Shown: positions 7,252-15,685 of the stretch, piece after piece | Numbering within the stretch: position 1 is the first letter of the stretch | How the letters are laid out: every line of letters begins with the position of its first letter | NCBI RefSeq assembly: GCF_050490315.1 | Contig: NZ_JBNPEO010000013.1 | Span: 1-64,000 of the forward strand | Reading direction: 5' to 3' | From: JBNPEO01 sp050490315 | GTDB taxonomy: Bacteria; Actinomycetota; Actinomycetes; Actinomycetales; Micrococcaceae | DNA: 64,000 nt | Made by a program: the position numbers and the translations under genes | Notes under the pieces: generated by a model | Seen by the model: the letters and a program-made list of their open reading frames with translations, nothing else | Databases searched by the model: none | Told to the model about the DNA's origin: nothing

Positions 7252-8694
7252 TTACTTGAGGTGGTCCACCAGGGCGTCAGCAATACCTGTGTAAAGGCCC
7301 GGCGTCAATGCGAGCAAACGCTCCTGCGCCTCCGGGCTCAAGCCCAAACCTGACACAAATTCTTGCATCCGGGCGCCATCAACGCGCTGACCACGAGTGA
7401 GGTCCTTGAGGCGCTCGTACGGGTTCTCCATGCCCTCAACACCGGCGATAGCCTCGGCGCGCATCACCATCTGAATGGCTTCGCCCAAAACTTCCCAGTT
7501 CTGATCCAGGTCCGCGGCCAGAACCTCCTCCGCCACGTCCAGACGCTCCAGACCCTTAGAAACGTTGGAAATAGCCAGGAGAGAGTGACCAAAAGCCACA
7601 CCGATGTTGCGCTGGCTCGAGGAGTCAGTGAGGTCACGTTGCCAGCGGGACGTCACCAAAGTTGCGCCTAGAGTGTCCAGCAAACCGTTGGAGATCTCCA
7701 AGTTTGCCTCGGCGTTTTCGAAGCGGATCGGGTTCACCTTGTGCGGCATGGTGGAGGACCCAGTGGCACCAGCAACCGGAATCTGGCGGAAGTAGCCGAT
7801 GGAAATGTAGCTCCAAATGTCCGTGCACACGTTGTGCAGGATGCGGTTGAAACGGGCTATATCGGCGTACAGCTCTGCCTGCCAGTCATGGCTTTCAATC
7901 TGAGTGGTCAACGGGTTCCACGTCAGGCCCAGACCTTCAACAAATCCCTTGCCAACGCTCTGCCAATCGGCGCTCGGAACTGCAGCCACGTGGGCTGCAT
8001 AGGTGCCGGTGGCACCGTTGATTTTGCCCAAGTATTCGGTCTTGGAAATGCGCTCCAGCTGGCGGGTCAAACGGTGCGCAGTAACGGCGAGCTCTTTCCC
8101 CAAAGTGGTGGGGGTGGCTGGCTGACCGTGGGTGCGGGAAAGCATGGGGACATCGCGGTTGTCGCGGGCCATGGTGCTGATTTGGGCTACCAGCGCGCGG
8201 GCTGCCGGCAACCAAACGCTCTCCACGGCGCCCTTGATGCCCAGGGCGTAGGAGAGGTTGTTGATGTCTTCTGAGGTGCATCCAAAGTGCACCAGTGCTG
8301 TCAGGTTCTCGATGCCGATTGCCGGCAGGCGGCGGCCAATGTAGTACTCAACAGCCTTGACGTCGTGAACTGTTACGGCTTCGATCTCGGCTAGCTCTTT
8401 GACGGAGGCGGCATCGAATTCAGTGACGATTGCGCGCAATTTTTCCTGCTGCTCGGCGCTCAGTGGTGTGGTCCCGGGCAGAACGTTGTTGCTGGTCAGG
8501 TGAATGAGCCATTCAACTTCAACGGCAACGCGGTCGCGGTTCAGCGCCGCCTCGGACAGGTAGTCAACCAAAGGCGCGACGGCGGACTGGTAGCGGCCGT
8601 CTAGCGGCCCCAAAGCAATTTGCTCCGAAGCGTTGGCGAGGGCCAAACGGCCGGAGGGCGTACGGGACACAGCTGTGGCGGCAGATTCAGGCAT
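7252..8694 (-). CDS. purB: Adenylosuccinate lyase
   Basis: A 480-residue fumarase/aspartase-superfamily enzyme that splits adenylosuccinate to AMP and fumarate and SAICAR to AICAR in purine synthesis. The superfamily signature SSTMPHKVNP is present, with SRTHGQPATPTTLGKE, which carries the catalytic His, and TSEDINNLSYA near residue 140. Length suits the long PurB form seen in actinobacteria and Proteobacteria. No other purine gene is adjacent. A GAAAG about 10 bases before the ATG may serve as ribosome site. Confidence 0.95.
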   Translation of the reverse strand: MPESAATAVSRTPSGRLALANASEQIALGPLDGRYQSAVAPLVDYLSEAALNRDRVAVEVEWLIHLTSNNVLPGTTPLSAEQQEKLRAIVTEFDAASVKELAEIEAVTVHDVKAVEYYIGRRLPAIGIENLTALVHFGCTSEDINNLSYALGIKGAVESVWLPAARALVAQISTMARDNRDVPMLSRTHGQPATPTTLGKELAVTAHRLTRQLERISKTEYLGKINGATGTYAAHVAAVPSADWQSVGKGFVEGLGLTWNPLTTQIESHDWQAELYADIARFNRILHNVCTDIWSYISIGYFRQIPVAGATGSSTMPHKVNPIRFENAEANLEISNGLLDTLGATLVTSRWQRDLTDSSSQRNIGVAFGHSLLAISNVSKGLERLDVAEEVLAADLDQNWEVLGEAIQMVMRAEAIAGVEGMENPYERLKDLTRGQRVDGARMQEFVSGLGLSPEAQERLLALTPGLYTGIADALVDHLK

Positions 8695-8884
8695 AGGGCA
8701 ATTCTTTCACGAACTTTGCCTACCGGCAGGTTGTGCTGAATTGCGTGACTTTTCCTCCACATAAGCAATATCGCCAAGTTGTCCACATAGTTGTTCTGGG
8801 CCCATCGCTAGCCGCCCAGTTTCAGTAGCGTCGAGGATGTGGAAAGCGGGCATTAGGTACTTGTACGTTGGGAGGCGGTAGGCA

Positions 8885-9217
8885 ATGAGTGAACATGGTT
8901 TCGACCCGTCGCTGCAGTGTGCGGTGGGCGGGGCGAGTGTGGAAGAGCGGGCGGCCGATCTTGCTGCAGTTATTGAATTACTTAAGGCGGATGCGGTGGC
9001 CGTTGAGGACATCAGAGACAGAGTTCTCGCAGCCGGAGTCGCGGAGTGGAAATCCATTGCAGGTGAGGCTTTTCGCGATTGTGTACACCGCCGAGCCGGG
9101 GAACTGCGCTACGCCGCAGAGGACTTACGTGCGGCTGCGGTCTGGCTACAAAATTTTGAGCCAGGCAACGGGCGTGCGGGCTCGAGTAGGTCCGCGCTAT
9201 CGAGCGGCTTCCGGTGA
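8885..9217 (+). CDS. Small WXG100-like helical protein
   Basis: A 110-residue protein whose Ala/Leu/Glu-rich heptads flank a central turn AEWKSIAGEAFR, close in layout to WXG100/ESAT-6 helical hairpins (W-x-x before a second amphipathic helix with AF/R). GGGAGG stands 8 bases before the ATG. Its stop overlaps the GTG of the following alpha/beta hydrolase, so the two are probably made in equal amounts and may interact. It lacks an exact W-x-G, so family assignment is tentative; the gene itself is well supported. Confidence 0.62.
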   Translation: MSEHGFDPSLQCAVGGASVEERAADLAAVIELLKADAVAVEDIRDRVLAAGVAEWKSIAGEAFRDCVHRRAGELRYAAEDLRAAAVWLQNFEPGNGRAGSSRSALSSGFR

Positions 9218-10779
9218 ACGAGGACGACTCGCCTGGGGCGCACTATTCGGTGAACGGGCGTAGGTATGGTGGGAGCCACGTACGGATTGAGGATCTGCGC
9301 CGTAGCGCGGCGGCATTTCGAGAGAGCGCTGACCTCTTGGACTACCGCAGCATGGCCATCCGTCAGCATGGAAACCGGCTGAGGTACAGCTCCAATGCAT
9401 GGGGCATGGGTGTGGGGCTGGACTTGGGGTTGGGTGTTGTGGGCGGACTTGCTGCAGCTGATGAGGCTGGCCAAAAGCTTGTTCGGTTAGGTTCAACTCT
9501 GCGGGAAATGGCTCGAGAAGCTGACAGCTCGGCCACAAGGTATCAAGAAGCTGATGCTCTGGCCGTGTCGCAGCCAGGAATCGGCCTAGCGGCCCAAGGG
9601 TTAGTGGCGGGGGTGCCGAGCATAACGGTTGCTGCCTTAGGACCAGTTGGTGGGTATGTCTGGGACTGGGCTGGTAAGGCGAGTGGTTTAACCGGAGTTG
9701 AACGGTTCACGTGGATGCTCAGCTTGGGTGCACTGCTCACGGGAGCGTTTCGTGCCGGAGCTCTCGCCTACAAAAGTTCCGATTTGCCTGTGGATGATGA
9801 CACCACCGGTCTAGGCACTTTGGGTTCTGCTTTCGCTGGTGTTCAACGCGCTGCTGGGGACCTTCCGCTCTCAGATGCCTCCACACCCGAAGCAGGGGTT
9901 GGGAACAAAGTCGAATCAACGGCGCCAAATTCGTCCATCATCGTGGAGAAGATCCCTCGAAAGGATGGCACGTACGCAGTGATCGTCAGCATCCCCGGGA
10001 CCCAAGGGGAATTGTTGCCAGATACGTATGGTGTCCACGACTGGGAGGGGAACATTGTCGGAATGTCGCGCGGACGTGCAATGGCCCAAGTCCTTGTGGA
10101 ACGAGCCCTACAGGAACAGGGAGTAACCCCAGAGGATCATGTGATTCTCAACGGTCACAGCCAAGGTGGAATCCATGCCATGGCGCTCGCGGCAGATCCG
10201 GAATTTATGGCCAAGTTTCATGTTGAAGCGGTCAACGTTGCCGGTAGCCCGGTGGCCAGATTCCATGTGCCACAGACCGTGAGTGTTCTGGCTATTGATA
10301 ATACCGATGACATTGTGCCCAGTACCGATGGCCTAGCAAACCCAGTTACCCCCAATTTCACAACGGTCACCACCGATAGGTACCCGGGCAGAAGCCTGGA
10401 TAACGAAGGGGCCAGGCTCAAAACCATCCAAAATGCTCATAATCTAGATAATTACGTAAGCGGTGCAGAAGTGCTAGATACCAGCACGGATCCGGCCATC
10501 GTTGAGCACCGCAAAGTGATGAACTCAATCTTGGGCCCGGATGTGCTTGCAGCCCCGGACAATGCAGACGCAGAAAATGAGACGACCGGAGTGGCCGCGG
10601 GCGGGTTGGTGGCAGGCGGGGCACTCATTGCGGGTGCGGCTGCGGGTGCGGCTGCGGGTGCGACTGTGGGTGGGACGTATGGTCGCGGTAATGGCCCCGA
10701 TGTGGACGGTCGAGGTCCGGTTGCGCGGCGTCGAACCCGAACTATCTACACGGGGAGAGATCGCGGACATATGGGGTAG
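9214..10779 (+). CDS. Large alpha/beta hydrolase with WXG-like N-terminal helices
   Basis: A 521-residue three-part protein. Residues 1-115 are amphipathic helices like a WXG/LXG targeting module, followed by a hydrophobic stretch to about 190. Residues 240-430 form an alpha/beta hydrolase with nucleophile elbow GHSQGG (Ser316), a plausible acid in AIDNTDDIVP and His near 408. Near 459-490 is a Gly/Ala-rich hydrophobic helix, then an Arg-rich tail (RRRTRT). No signal peptide is visible. GTGA overlap with the preceding small protein suggests type VII-like export of a lipase/esterase or toxin; this is inference. Confidence 0.72.
   Translation: MNEDDSPGAHYSVNGRRYGGSHVRIEDLRRSAAAFRESADLLDYRSMAIRQHGNRLRYSSNAWGMGVGLDLGLGVVGGLAAADEAGQKLVRLGSTLREMAREADSSATRYQEADALAVSQPGIGLAAQGLVAGVPSITVAALGPVGGYVWDWAGKASGLTGVERFTWMLSLGALLTGAFRAGALAYKSSDLPVDDDTTGLGTLGSAFAGVQRAAGDLPLSDASTPEAGVGNKVESTAPNSSIIVEKIPRKDGTYAVIVSIPGTQGELLPDTYGVHDWEGNIVGMSRGRAMAQVLVERALQEQGVTPEDHVILNGHSQGGIHAMALAADPEFMAKFHVEAVNVAGSPVARFHVPQTVSVLAIDNTDDIVPSTDGLANPVTPNFTTVTTDRYPGRSLDNEGARLKTIQNAHNLDNYVSGAEVLDTSTDPAIVEHRKVMNSILGPDVLAAPDNADAENETTGVAAGGLVAGGALIAGAAAGAAAGATVGGTYGRGNGPDVDGRGPVARRRTRTIYTGRDRGHMG
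10630..10677 (+). repeat. 12-base tandem repeat in hydrolase C-terminus
   Basis: GCGGGTGCGGCT occurs twice exactly (10630, 10642), once with a single change (10654) and once decayed (10666). In frame it encodes the repeating Ala-Gly segment of the C-terminal hydrophobic helix. Such a run could vary in copy number by slippage without breaking the frame. Confidence 0.7.
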
Positions 10780-10852
10780 CCAGCCCCGCTCATGGCAACT
10801 ATCGCATGGCGCGAGTACGCTGACCGGTGAACCGAACCGTGAAAGGCGCGCA

Positions 10853-11623
10853 ATGATCGAGATCCTTAATGAGCAAGAAGTTGGCCGGGCACGAGTCACA
10901 GGTGCTCTGGTTGGCACCATTTTGCAGACCATTAAAAGCAAGTGCCAAGTAGGCACCAACCTCCTTGAAATCGATCGCTGGACCAAAGAGATGATCCTCG
11001 AAGCCGGGGCTGAGTCTTGCTACGTGGATTACGCGCCGGCCTTCGGTTCAGGACCGTTCGGTCACTATATCTGCACCTCCGTCAACGATGCAGTGCTTCA
11101 TGGACTACCGCACGACTACGCGCTCGCTGACGGGGATCTCCTCACCCTTGATCTCGCAGTTCTGAAAGACGGTATCGCCGCGGATTCAGCCATCAGCTTT
11201 GTGGTTGGGGCCAACCACAAGCCAGAAGATGTTGCACTCATTGAAACCACCGAGCGGGCGCTCGCAGCCGGAATTGCCGCTGCCAAGCCTGGAGCCAAAA
11301 TTGGCGACCTCGCCTACGCCATGGGCGCTGTTCTGAAAGCAGCCGGTTATCCGATCAACCTTGAATTCGGTGGTCACGGCATTGGCTCCACCATGCACCA
11401 AGATCCTCACGTTCCCAACATGGGCCGCCCAGGCCGGGGATTCGTCCTCCGCCCAGGGCTGATGATCGCCCTCGAACCGTGGGTGATGGTAGACACAGAC
11501 AAGCTCGTTACAGACCCCGACGGCTGGACGCTCCGAAGCTCCACTGGGTGCCGCACCGCCCATAGTGAACACACCGTAGCGATCACCGAAACGGGTGCAG
11601 AAATTATGACGCTCGCAAACTAG
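10853..11623 (+). CDS. map: Methionine aminopeptidase, type I
   Basis: A 256-residue enzyme that removes initiator Met from nascent proteins. The pita-bread metal ligands are all visible: Asp in LTLDLAVLKDG and its partner Asp in IAADSA, His in FGGHGIG, Glu in IALEPW and Glu in HSEHTVAI. The frame is open upstream to 10541, but the ATG at 10853 has AAAGG ahead and starts the conserved MIEILNEQEV. It is not next to secY/adk or infA, so it may be a second map copy, as is common in actinobacteria. Confidence 0.93.
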   Translation: MIEILNEQEVGRARVTGALVGTILQTIKSKCQVGTNLLEIDRWTKEMILEAGAESCYVDYAPAFGSGPFGHYICTSVNDAVLHGLPHDYALADGDLLTLDLAVLKDGIAADSAISFVVGANHKPEDVALIETTERALAAGIAAAKPGAKIGDLAYAMGAVLKAAGYPINLEFGGHGIGSTMHQDPHVPNMGRPGRGFVLRPGLMIALEPWVMVDTDKLVTDPDGWTLRSSTGCRTAHSEHTVAITETGAEIMTLAN

Positions 11624-11626
11624 CCA

Positions 11627-12061
11627 CTAGCTCCGTTTGGTGAGTGGCTTGGTCATTCCCCCTACCACCAGTGAGATCACGCTGATGATCAGGGAAGCCA
11701 AAATTGCCGTCCAAAAGAACGCGTCGATCTGCAAATGAACAGGGGTATAGCCGCTGAGCCAAGCCGTCAGGTAAAGCATGCCCGCGTTGATAATAATGCT
11801 GAACAAACCCAGCGTAAGGACCGTGATCGGCAACGCCAGAAGCTTGATCAAAGGCCGAATCAGGGTGTTCACCAAAGCAAAAATGAGCCCGATGAACAAA
11901 TAGGCCAGCACTACACCAACGGTGGCTGAGTTGTCCCCGGCACCCGCGTTCGCCGCAGCGTTGGCCGTTGCAGTGGAAGCTATTGTCAGGCCTGGCAACA
12001 GGAAACTTGCAACCCACAGCGCCAAGGAATTGATCAAGACTTTGAGGATAAAGGAGAGCAT
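11627..12061 (-). CDS. Phage-holin-4-type small membrane protein
   Basis: A 144-residue protein with four hydrophobic helices (from MLSFILKVLINSLALWVASFLLPGL onward), typical of the PF04020/YvlD group. That group is named after holins but is usually chromosomal and not phage-borne. The role is unknown; envelope-stress proteins belong here. It is convergent with map, with 3 bases between the stops. The ribosome site is weak (TTGAGGC). Nothing nearby suggests a prophage. Confidence 0.8.
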   Translation of the reverse strand: MLSFILKVLINSLALWVASFLLPGLTIASTATANAAANAGAGDNSATVGVVLAYLFIGLIFALVNTLIRPLIKLLALPITVLTLGLFSIIINAGMLYLTAWLSGYTPVHLQIDAFFWTAILASLIISVISLVVGGMTKPLTKRS

Positions 12062-12133
12062 GCCTCAATGCTGGCACACAAAGCTGCAGATAAGTCAGGG
12101 AGTTCGGGCCAGCGTTCGGACTAGGCTAAGGGA

Positions 12134-13270
12134 ATGACTTCCGAGCACACCACCACGGAAGGCGCTGCAGCTGCCGCCGCTCCGCATCCCCGCCCAGTAC
12201 TGAAAACCCTTCCCGCCTACGCCGCAGGAAAACCTCCCGCACCTGTTGACGGTCTGACCAGCTACAAGCTCTCTTCCAACGAGAACCCATTACCGCCCAT
12301 CCCGGCAGTATCGGCTGCAATCGCTGATTTCCAAGACTTCAACCGGTACCCGGACCCGCTCAGCACGGCGCTGCGTGAAGCACTGAGCAGTTTCTCCTCG
12401 GTCCCGGCCGAGGATATTGTCACCGGATCCGGAAGCCTAGGGGCGTTGAACCAGATTTTGGCGGCTTTTGCCGGTTCCAACGACGACGGCAAACCAGACG
12501 AAGTGATTTACGCTTGGCGCTCCTTCGAGGCCTACCCCATCTCGGTGAGTCTTGCTGGTGCCCAAAGTGTTCAAGTGCCGCTAACTTCAGACGGCCGGCA
12601 CAACCTCGAGGCAATGGCAGAGGCAATTGGCGCGCACACCCGCGTGATTCTGCTATGCACCCCAAATAACCCCACCGGCCCGGTGTTGCGTGCCGAGGAG
12701 ACCGAAGTTTTTATTAAGCGGGTTCCCTCGAACGTGGTTGTGGTGATTGATGAGGCGTACCAAGAATTCGTTCGTGACCCGGAAGCCGTTGATGGCCTAG
12801 AAATGTACAAGAAGTACCCCAACGTCATTGTGCTGCGGACCTTCTCCAAAGCCCACGGCTTGGCTGGTTTGCGCGTGGGTTACTCGGTGTCCCAAGCAGG
12901 AATCACCGCTCAATTGCGCAAGGCAGCCACACCTTTTGCCGTGTCTCAAATTGCCGAACGGGCAGCTATTACCTCCCTGGAAAACTACGCTGACGTTGAA
13001 TGTCGGGTTCAGAGCATTGTTGACGAGCGGGAGCGTGTAGTGGACGGGCTCAAAGACCTTGGTTGGGACATTCCACAAGCCGAAGGGAACTTCGTTTGGC
13101 TCAACGTTGGGGACAATAGTGCTGAGTTTGCCGCGCTCGCTGCTGAACACGCACTGAGCGTGCGTGCCTTTGCTGGCGAAGGTGTGCGTGTGAGCATTGG
13201 TGAGCCCGAAGCAAACACCCGCTTTTTGGCGATGTGTGCCGGGTATACAAAAGCGCCGCGAGGATCCTAG
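12134..13270 (+). CDS. hisC: Histidinol-phosphate/aromatic aminotransferase
   Basis: A 378-residue fold-type I PLP enzyme of the HisC family. The internal aldimine Lys239 is in RTFSKAHGLAGLRVGY; SSNENPLPP, TPNNPTGP and VIDEAYQEF are the family motifs. It lies outside any his operon and 142 bases upstream of the branched-chain 2-oxo acid dehydrogenase genes. A role as an aromatic or branched-chain amino acid transaminase (pat-like) is therefore as likely as one in histidine synthesis. The N-terminal 20 residues are Ala-rich and probably disordered. Confidence 0.88.
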   Translation: MTSEHTTTEGAAAAAAPHPRPVLKTLPAYAAGKPPAPVDGLTSYKLSSNENPLPPIPAVSAAIADFQDFNRYPDPLSTALREALSSFSSVPAEDIVTGSGSLGALNQILAAFAGSNDDGKPDEVIYAWRSFEAYPISVSLAGAQSVQVPLTSDGRHNLEAMAEAIGAHTRVILLCTPNNPTGPVLRAEETEVFIKRVPSNVVVVIDEAYQEFVRDPEAVDGLEMYKKYPNVIVLRTFSKAHGLAGLRVGYSVSQAGITAQLRKAATPFAVSQIAERAAITSLENYADVECRVQSIVDERERVVDGLKDLGWDIPQAEGNFVWLNVGDNSAEFAALAAEHALSVRAFAGEGVRVSIGEPEANTRFLAMCAGYTKAPRGS

Positions 13271-13330
13271 CGCTTAACAACCGCTGTAAACGTGGCCTTT
13301 CCCCGCTAAAGTGAACTGCGGAAGTAATAC

Positions 13331-13368
13331 ATATTCCCCAAATGGAATGCATGCCATTTGGGGAATAT
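13331..13368 (+). promoter_or_regulatory. Perfect 15-base dyad upstream of the bkd operon
   Basis: Arms ATATTCCCCAAATGG (13331-13345) and its exact complement (13354-13368) are separated by 8 bases. There is no T-run after it, and it sits 43 bases before the E1-alpha ATG, so an operator, for instance for an Lrp/AsnC-type regulator, is more likely than a terminator for hisC. No regulator gene is adjacent. Confidence 0.7.
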
Positions 13369-13411
13369 ATCCGGTGAAAATGCTGGTTGAAGCGGCAGGC
13401 AAGGAGACGGC

Positions 13412-14641
13412 ATGGGTGAAGCTACGTTACCCACCACCGAGTTCGATGGTGTGGAGCAAGACAACGTCCAAGAAGCGTGGGCCCAGCAAGTCCAGGGTGG
13501 CCCGGGAGCCGGAATGATCCAGCTTTTGGATCAAGACGGTGTGCTGAAAGAGGACGCGTTCTTCTCTAGCTATGCCCAAAAACTGGATCCGGAGAAGCTT
13601 AAAGGTTTCTACCGGGACATGGCCAAGGTTCGCCGCTTCGACCAAGAAGCCACTGCCCTCCAGCGCCAAGGCCAGTTAGCCCTCTGGGTTCCGCTCACGG
13701 GACAAGAGGCTGCTCAAATCGGTTCCGGCCGCGCCACACAACCGCAGGACTATCTGTTCCCCACGTACCGCGAACACGGTGTGGCTCTCACGCGTGACGT
13801 TGACATGGCCGAACTGCTCAAGCAATTCCGTGGAATTTCCAATGGCGGTTGGGACCCTCGCGAAAACAATTTCCACCTCTACACTTTGGTCCTCGCGGCA
13901 CAAACCCTGCATGCAGTTGGTTATGCCATGGGCATCCAACGCGACCAGAAACGTGGGATCACCAGCCAGACCGGGCCAGGCGCCGTCGTCGCTTATTTTG
14001 GTGACGGAGCCAGCTCTGAAGGCGACGTTCACGAATCTATGGTCTTTGCAGCGAGCTTTAACGCGCCAGTGGTTTTCTTCTGCCAGAACAACCACTGGGC
14101 TATTTCCGTTCCCACCGCCGTGCAAACTAAGGTGCCGTTGAGCCAGCGTGCCAATGGCTACGGGTTCCCGGGAATCCGGGTGGACGGAAACGATGTCATT
14201 GCCGTGCATGCTGTGACCGAGTGGGCACTTGAGCATGCTCGCCAGGGCAAGGGTCCGGTACTGATCGAAGCCTTTACCTACCGGGTTGGCGCGCACACCA
14301 CGGCCGATGACCCTACCAAGTACCGCGAATCCTCCGAAGAGCAGCAGTGGCGGGCCAAAGATCCGCTGGAGCGTCTAGAAAAGTATTTGCGTGCTCAAGA
14401 CTTCGCAGACGACGCCTTCTTTGAATCCGTAGCAGCAGACGGTGTGGAGCTGGCCGATTATGTCCGCAAAACCACTCTGGCCCTCGAAGGCCCGGACTTC
14501 CGCGAGTCCTTCGCCAACGCCTATGCCGAGCAGCACTCTCTGGTGGCTGAAGAACTCGCGTGGTTCCAGCAATACGAAGCCGGGTTCGCCGGCGCAGACG
14601 AGGCAACAGCCACTGACACCGCCGAAGGAGTGGCCCAGTGA
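13412..14641 (+). CDS. bkdA: 2-oxo acid dehydrogenase E1, alpha subunit
   Basis: A 409-residue thiamine-diphosphate-binding subunit of a heterotetrameric E1, with the ThDP motif from GDG (197-199) to NN (226-227) and FPTYREHGVAL near 116. With the beta subunit it decarboxylates a branched-chain 2-oxo acid (or pyruvate) and acylates the E2 lipoyl group. Branched-chain substrate is favoured because Arthrobacter-type bacteria use this complex to prime branched fatty acids, and because a transaminase lies upstream. AAGGAG precedes the ATG. The GTG of the next gene overlaps its stop. Confidence 0.88.
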   Translation: MGEATLPTTEFDGVEQDNVQEAWAQQVQGGPGAGMIQLLDQDGVLKEDAFFSSYAQKLDPEKLKGFYRDMAKVRRFDQEATALQRQGQLALWVPLTGQEAAQIGSGRATQPQDYLFPTYREHGVALTRDVDMAELLKQFRGISNGGWDPRENNFHLYTLVLAAQTLHAVGYAMGIQRDQKRGITSQTGPGAVVAYFGDGASSEGDVHESMVFAASFNAPVVFFCQNNHWAISVPTAVQTKVPLSQRANGYGFPGIRVDGNDVIAVHAVTEWALEHARQGKGPVLIEAFTYRVGAHTTADDPTKYRESSEEQQWRAKDPLERLEKYLRAQDFADDAFFESVAADGVELADYVRKTTLALEGPDFRESFANAYAEQHSLVAEELAWFQQYEAGFAGADEATATDTAEGVAQ

Positions 14642-15618
14642 CCACCATGACCATTGCCAAGGCCATTACCGCGGGATTGCGTGAGGCCCTGACCAAGGAC
14701 GAAACCACCCTCTTGATGGGTGAAGACATCGGAGCACTTGGTGGTGTTTACCGCGTCACTGAAGGCCTGCTCAAAGAATTCGGCCCGGACCGTGTAGTGG
14801 ATTCCCCGCTGGCAGAGTCCGGAATCATCGGAACGGCCATTGGGCTGGCGCTGCGCGGCTACCGGCCCGTATGCGAGATTCAGTTCGACGGTTTTGTATT
14901 CCCCGGCTTCAACCAAATCACCACCCAGCTGGCAAAACTGCACGCACGCAGCAACGGCAACCTCACGGTTCCCGTGGTGATTCGTATCCCTTACGGTGGC
15001 GGTATTGGTTCAGTAGAACACCACTCAGAGTCTCCAGAAGCGCTCTTCGCTCACACGGCAGGGCTGCGCATCATCACCCCTTCCAACCCGCATGACGCCT
15101 ACTGGATGATCCAGCAAGCCATCGACTCTCAGGATCCGGTTATTGTCTTTGAACCCAAACGCCGTTATTGGCTCAAGGGGGAAGTGGATCTTGAAAGCCC
15201 CGGTGCTTCAGCTGATCCTCACAAGGCCCACGTGCTGCGCGAAGGCACCGACGCCACAGTGGTTGCCTATGGTCCGCTGGTTCCCGTTGCGCTCGCTGCA
15301 GCCGAGGCGGCTCAGGAGGACGGCCACAGTGTGGAAGTGATCGATTTGCGATCCATTTCCCCGATCGACTTTGACACTGTGGAAGCCTCGGTCAAAAAGA
15401 CCGGCCGGCTAGTGGTTGCCCATGAGGCTCCCACCTTTGGTGGTATTGGCGGAGAAATTGCCTCCCGCATTAGCGAGCGTGCATTTTTGCACCTCGAAGC
15501 TCCGGTGATCCGCGTTGGCGCATTCCACCTGCCGTATCCCGTGGCCAAGGTTGAAGAACATTACGTACCGGACATCGACAGGATCTTGGAAGCTCTTGAC
15601 CGGTCCTTCAGCTACTGA
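14638..15618 (+). CDS. bkdB: 2-oxo acid dehydrogenase E1, beta subunit
   Basis: A 326-residue transketolase-like beta subunit: LLMGEDIGALGGVYRVTEGL, VDSPLAESGIIGTAIGLALRG, an aromatic-rich QFDGFVFPGFNQI and a C-terminal transketolase-C domain. It forms the alpha2-beta2 E1 with the preceding gene, to which it is coupled by a GTGA overlap; an ATG nine bases on is an alternative start. A 67-base gap separates it from E2. Confidence 0.9.
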   Translation: MTTMTIAKAITAGLREALTKDETTLLMGEDIGALGGVYRVTEGLLKEFGPDRVVDSPLAESGIIGTAIGLALRGYRPVCEIQFDGFVFPGFNQITTQLAKLHARSNGNLTVPVVIRIPYGGGIGSVEHHSESPEALFAHTAGLRIITPSNPHDAYWMIQQAIDSQDPVIVFEPKRRYWLKGEVDLESPGASADPHKAHVLREGTDATVVAYGPLVPVALAAAEAAQEDGHSVEVIDLRSISPIDFDTVEASVKKTGRLVVAHEAPTFGGIGGEIASRISERAFLHLEAPVIRVGAFHLPYPVAKVEEHYVPDIDRILEALDRSFSY

Positions 15619-15685
15619 GCCAGCGGTTCACCCCGCTACTCCCACCATATTTCCGAACTCGACTTTTCCCTAAAGGGCGGATTCC

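Noticed and set aside
11627..12061. Prophage remnant because of the holin-like name
   Set aside because: PF04020-type proteins are common chromosomal membrane proteins, and no other phage gene is present.
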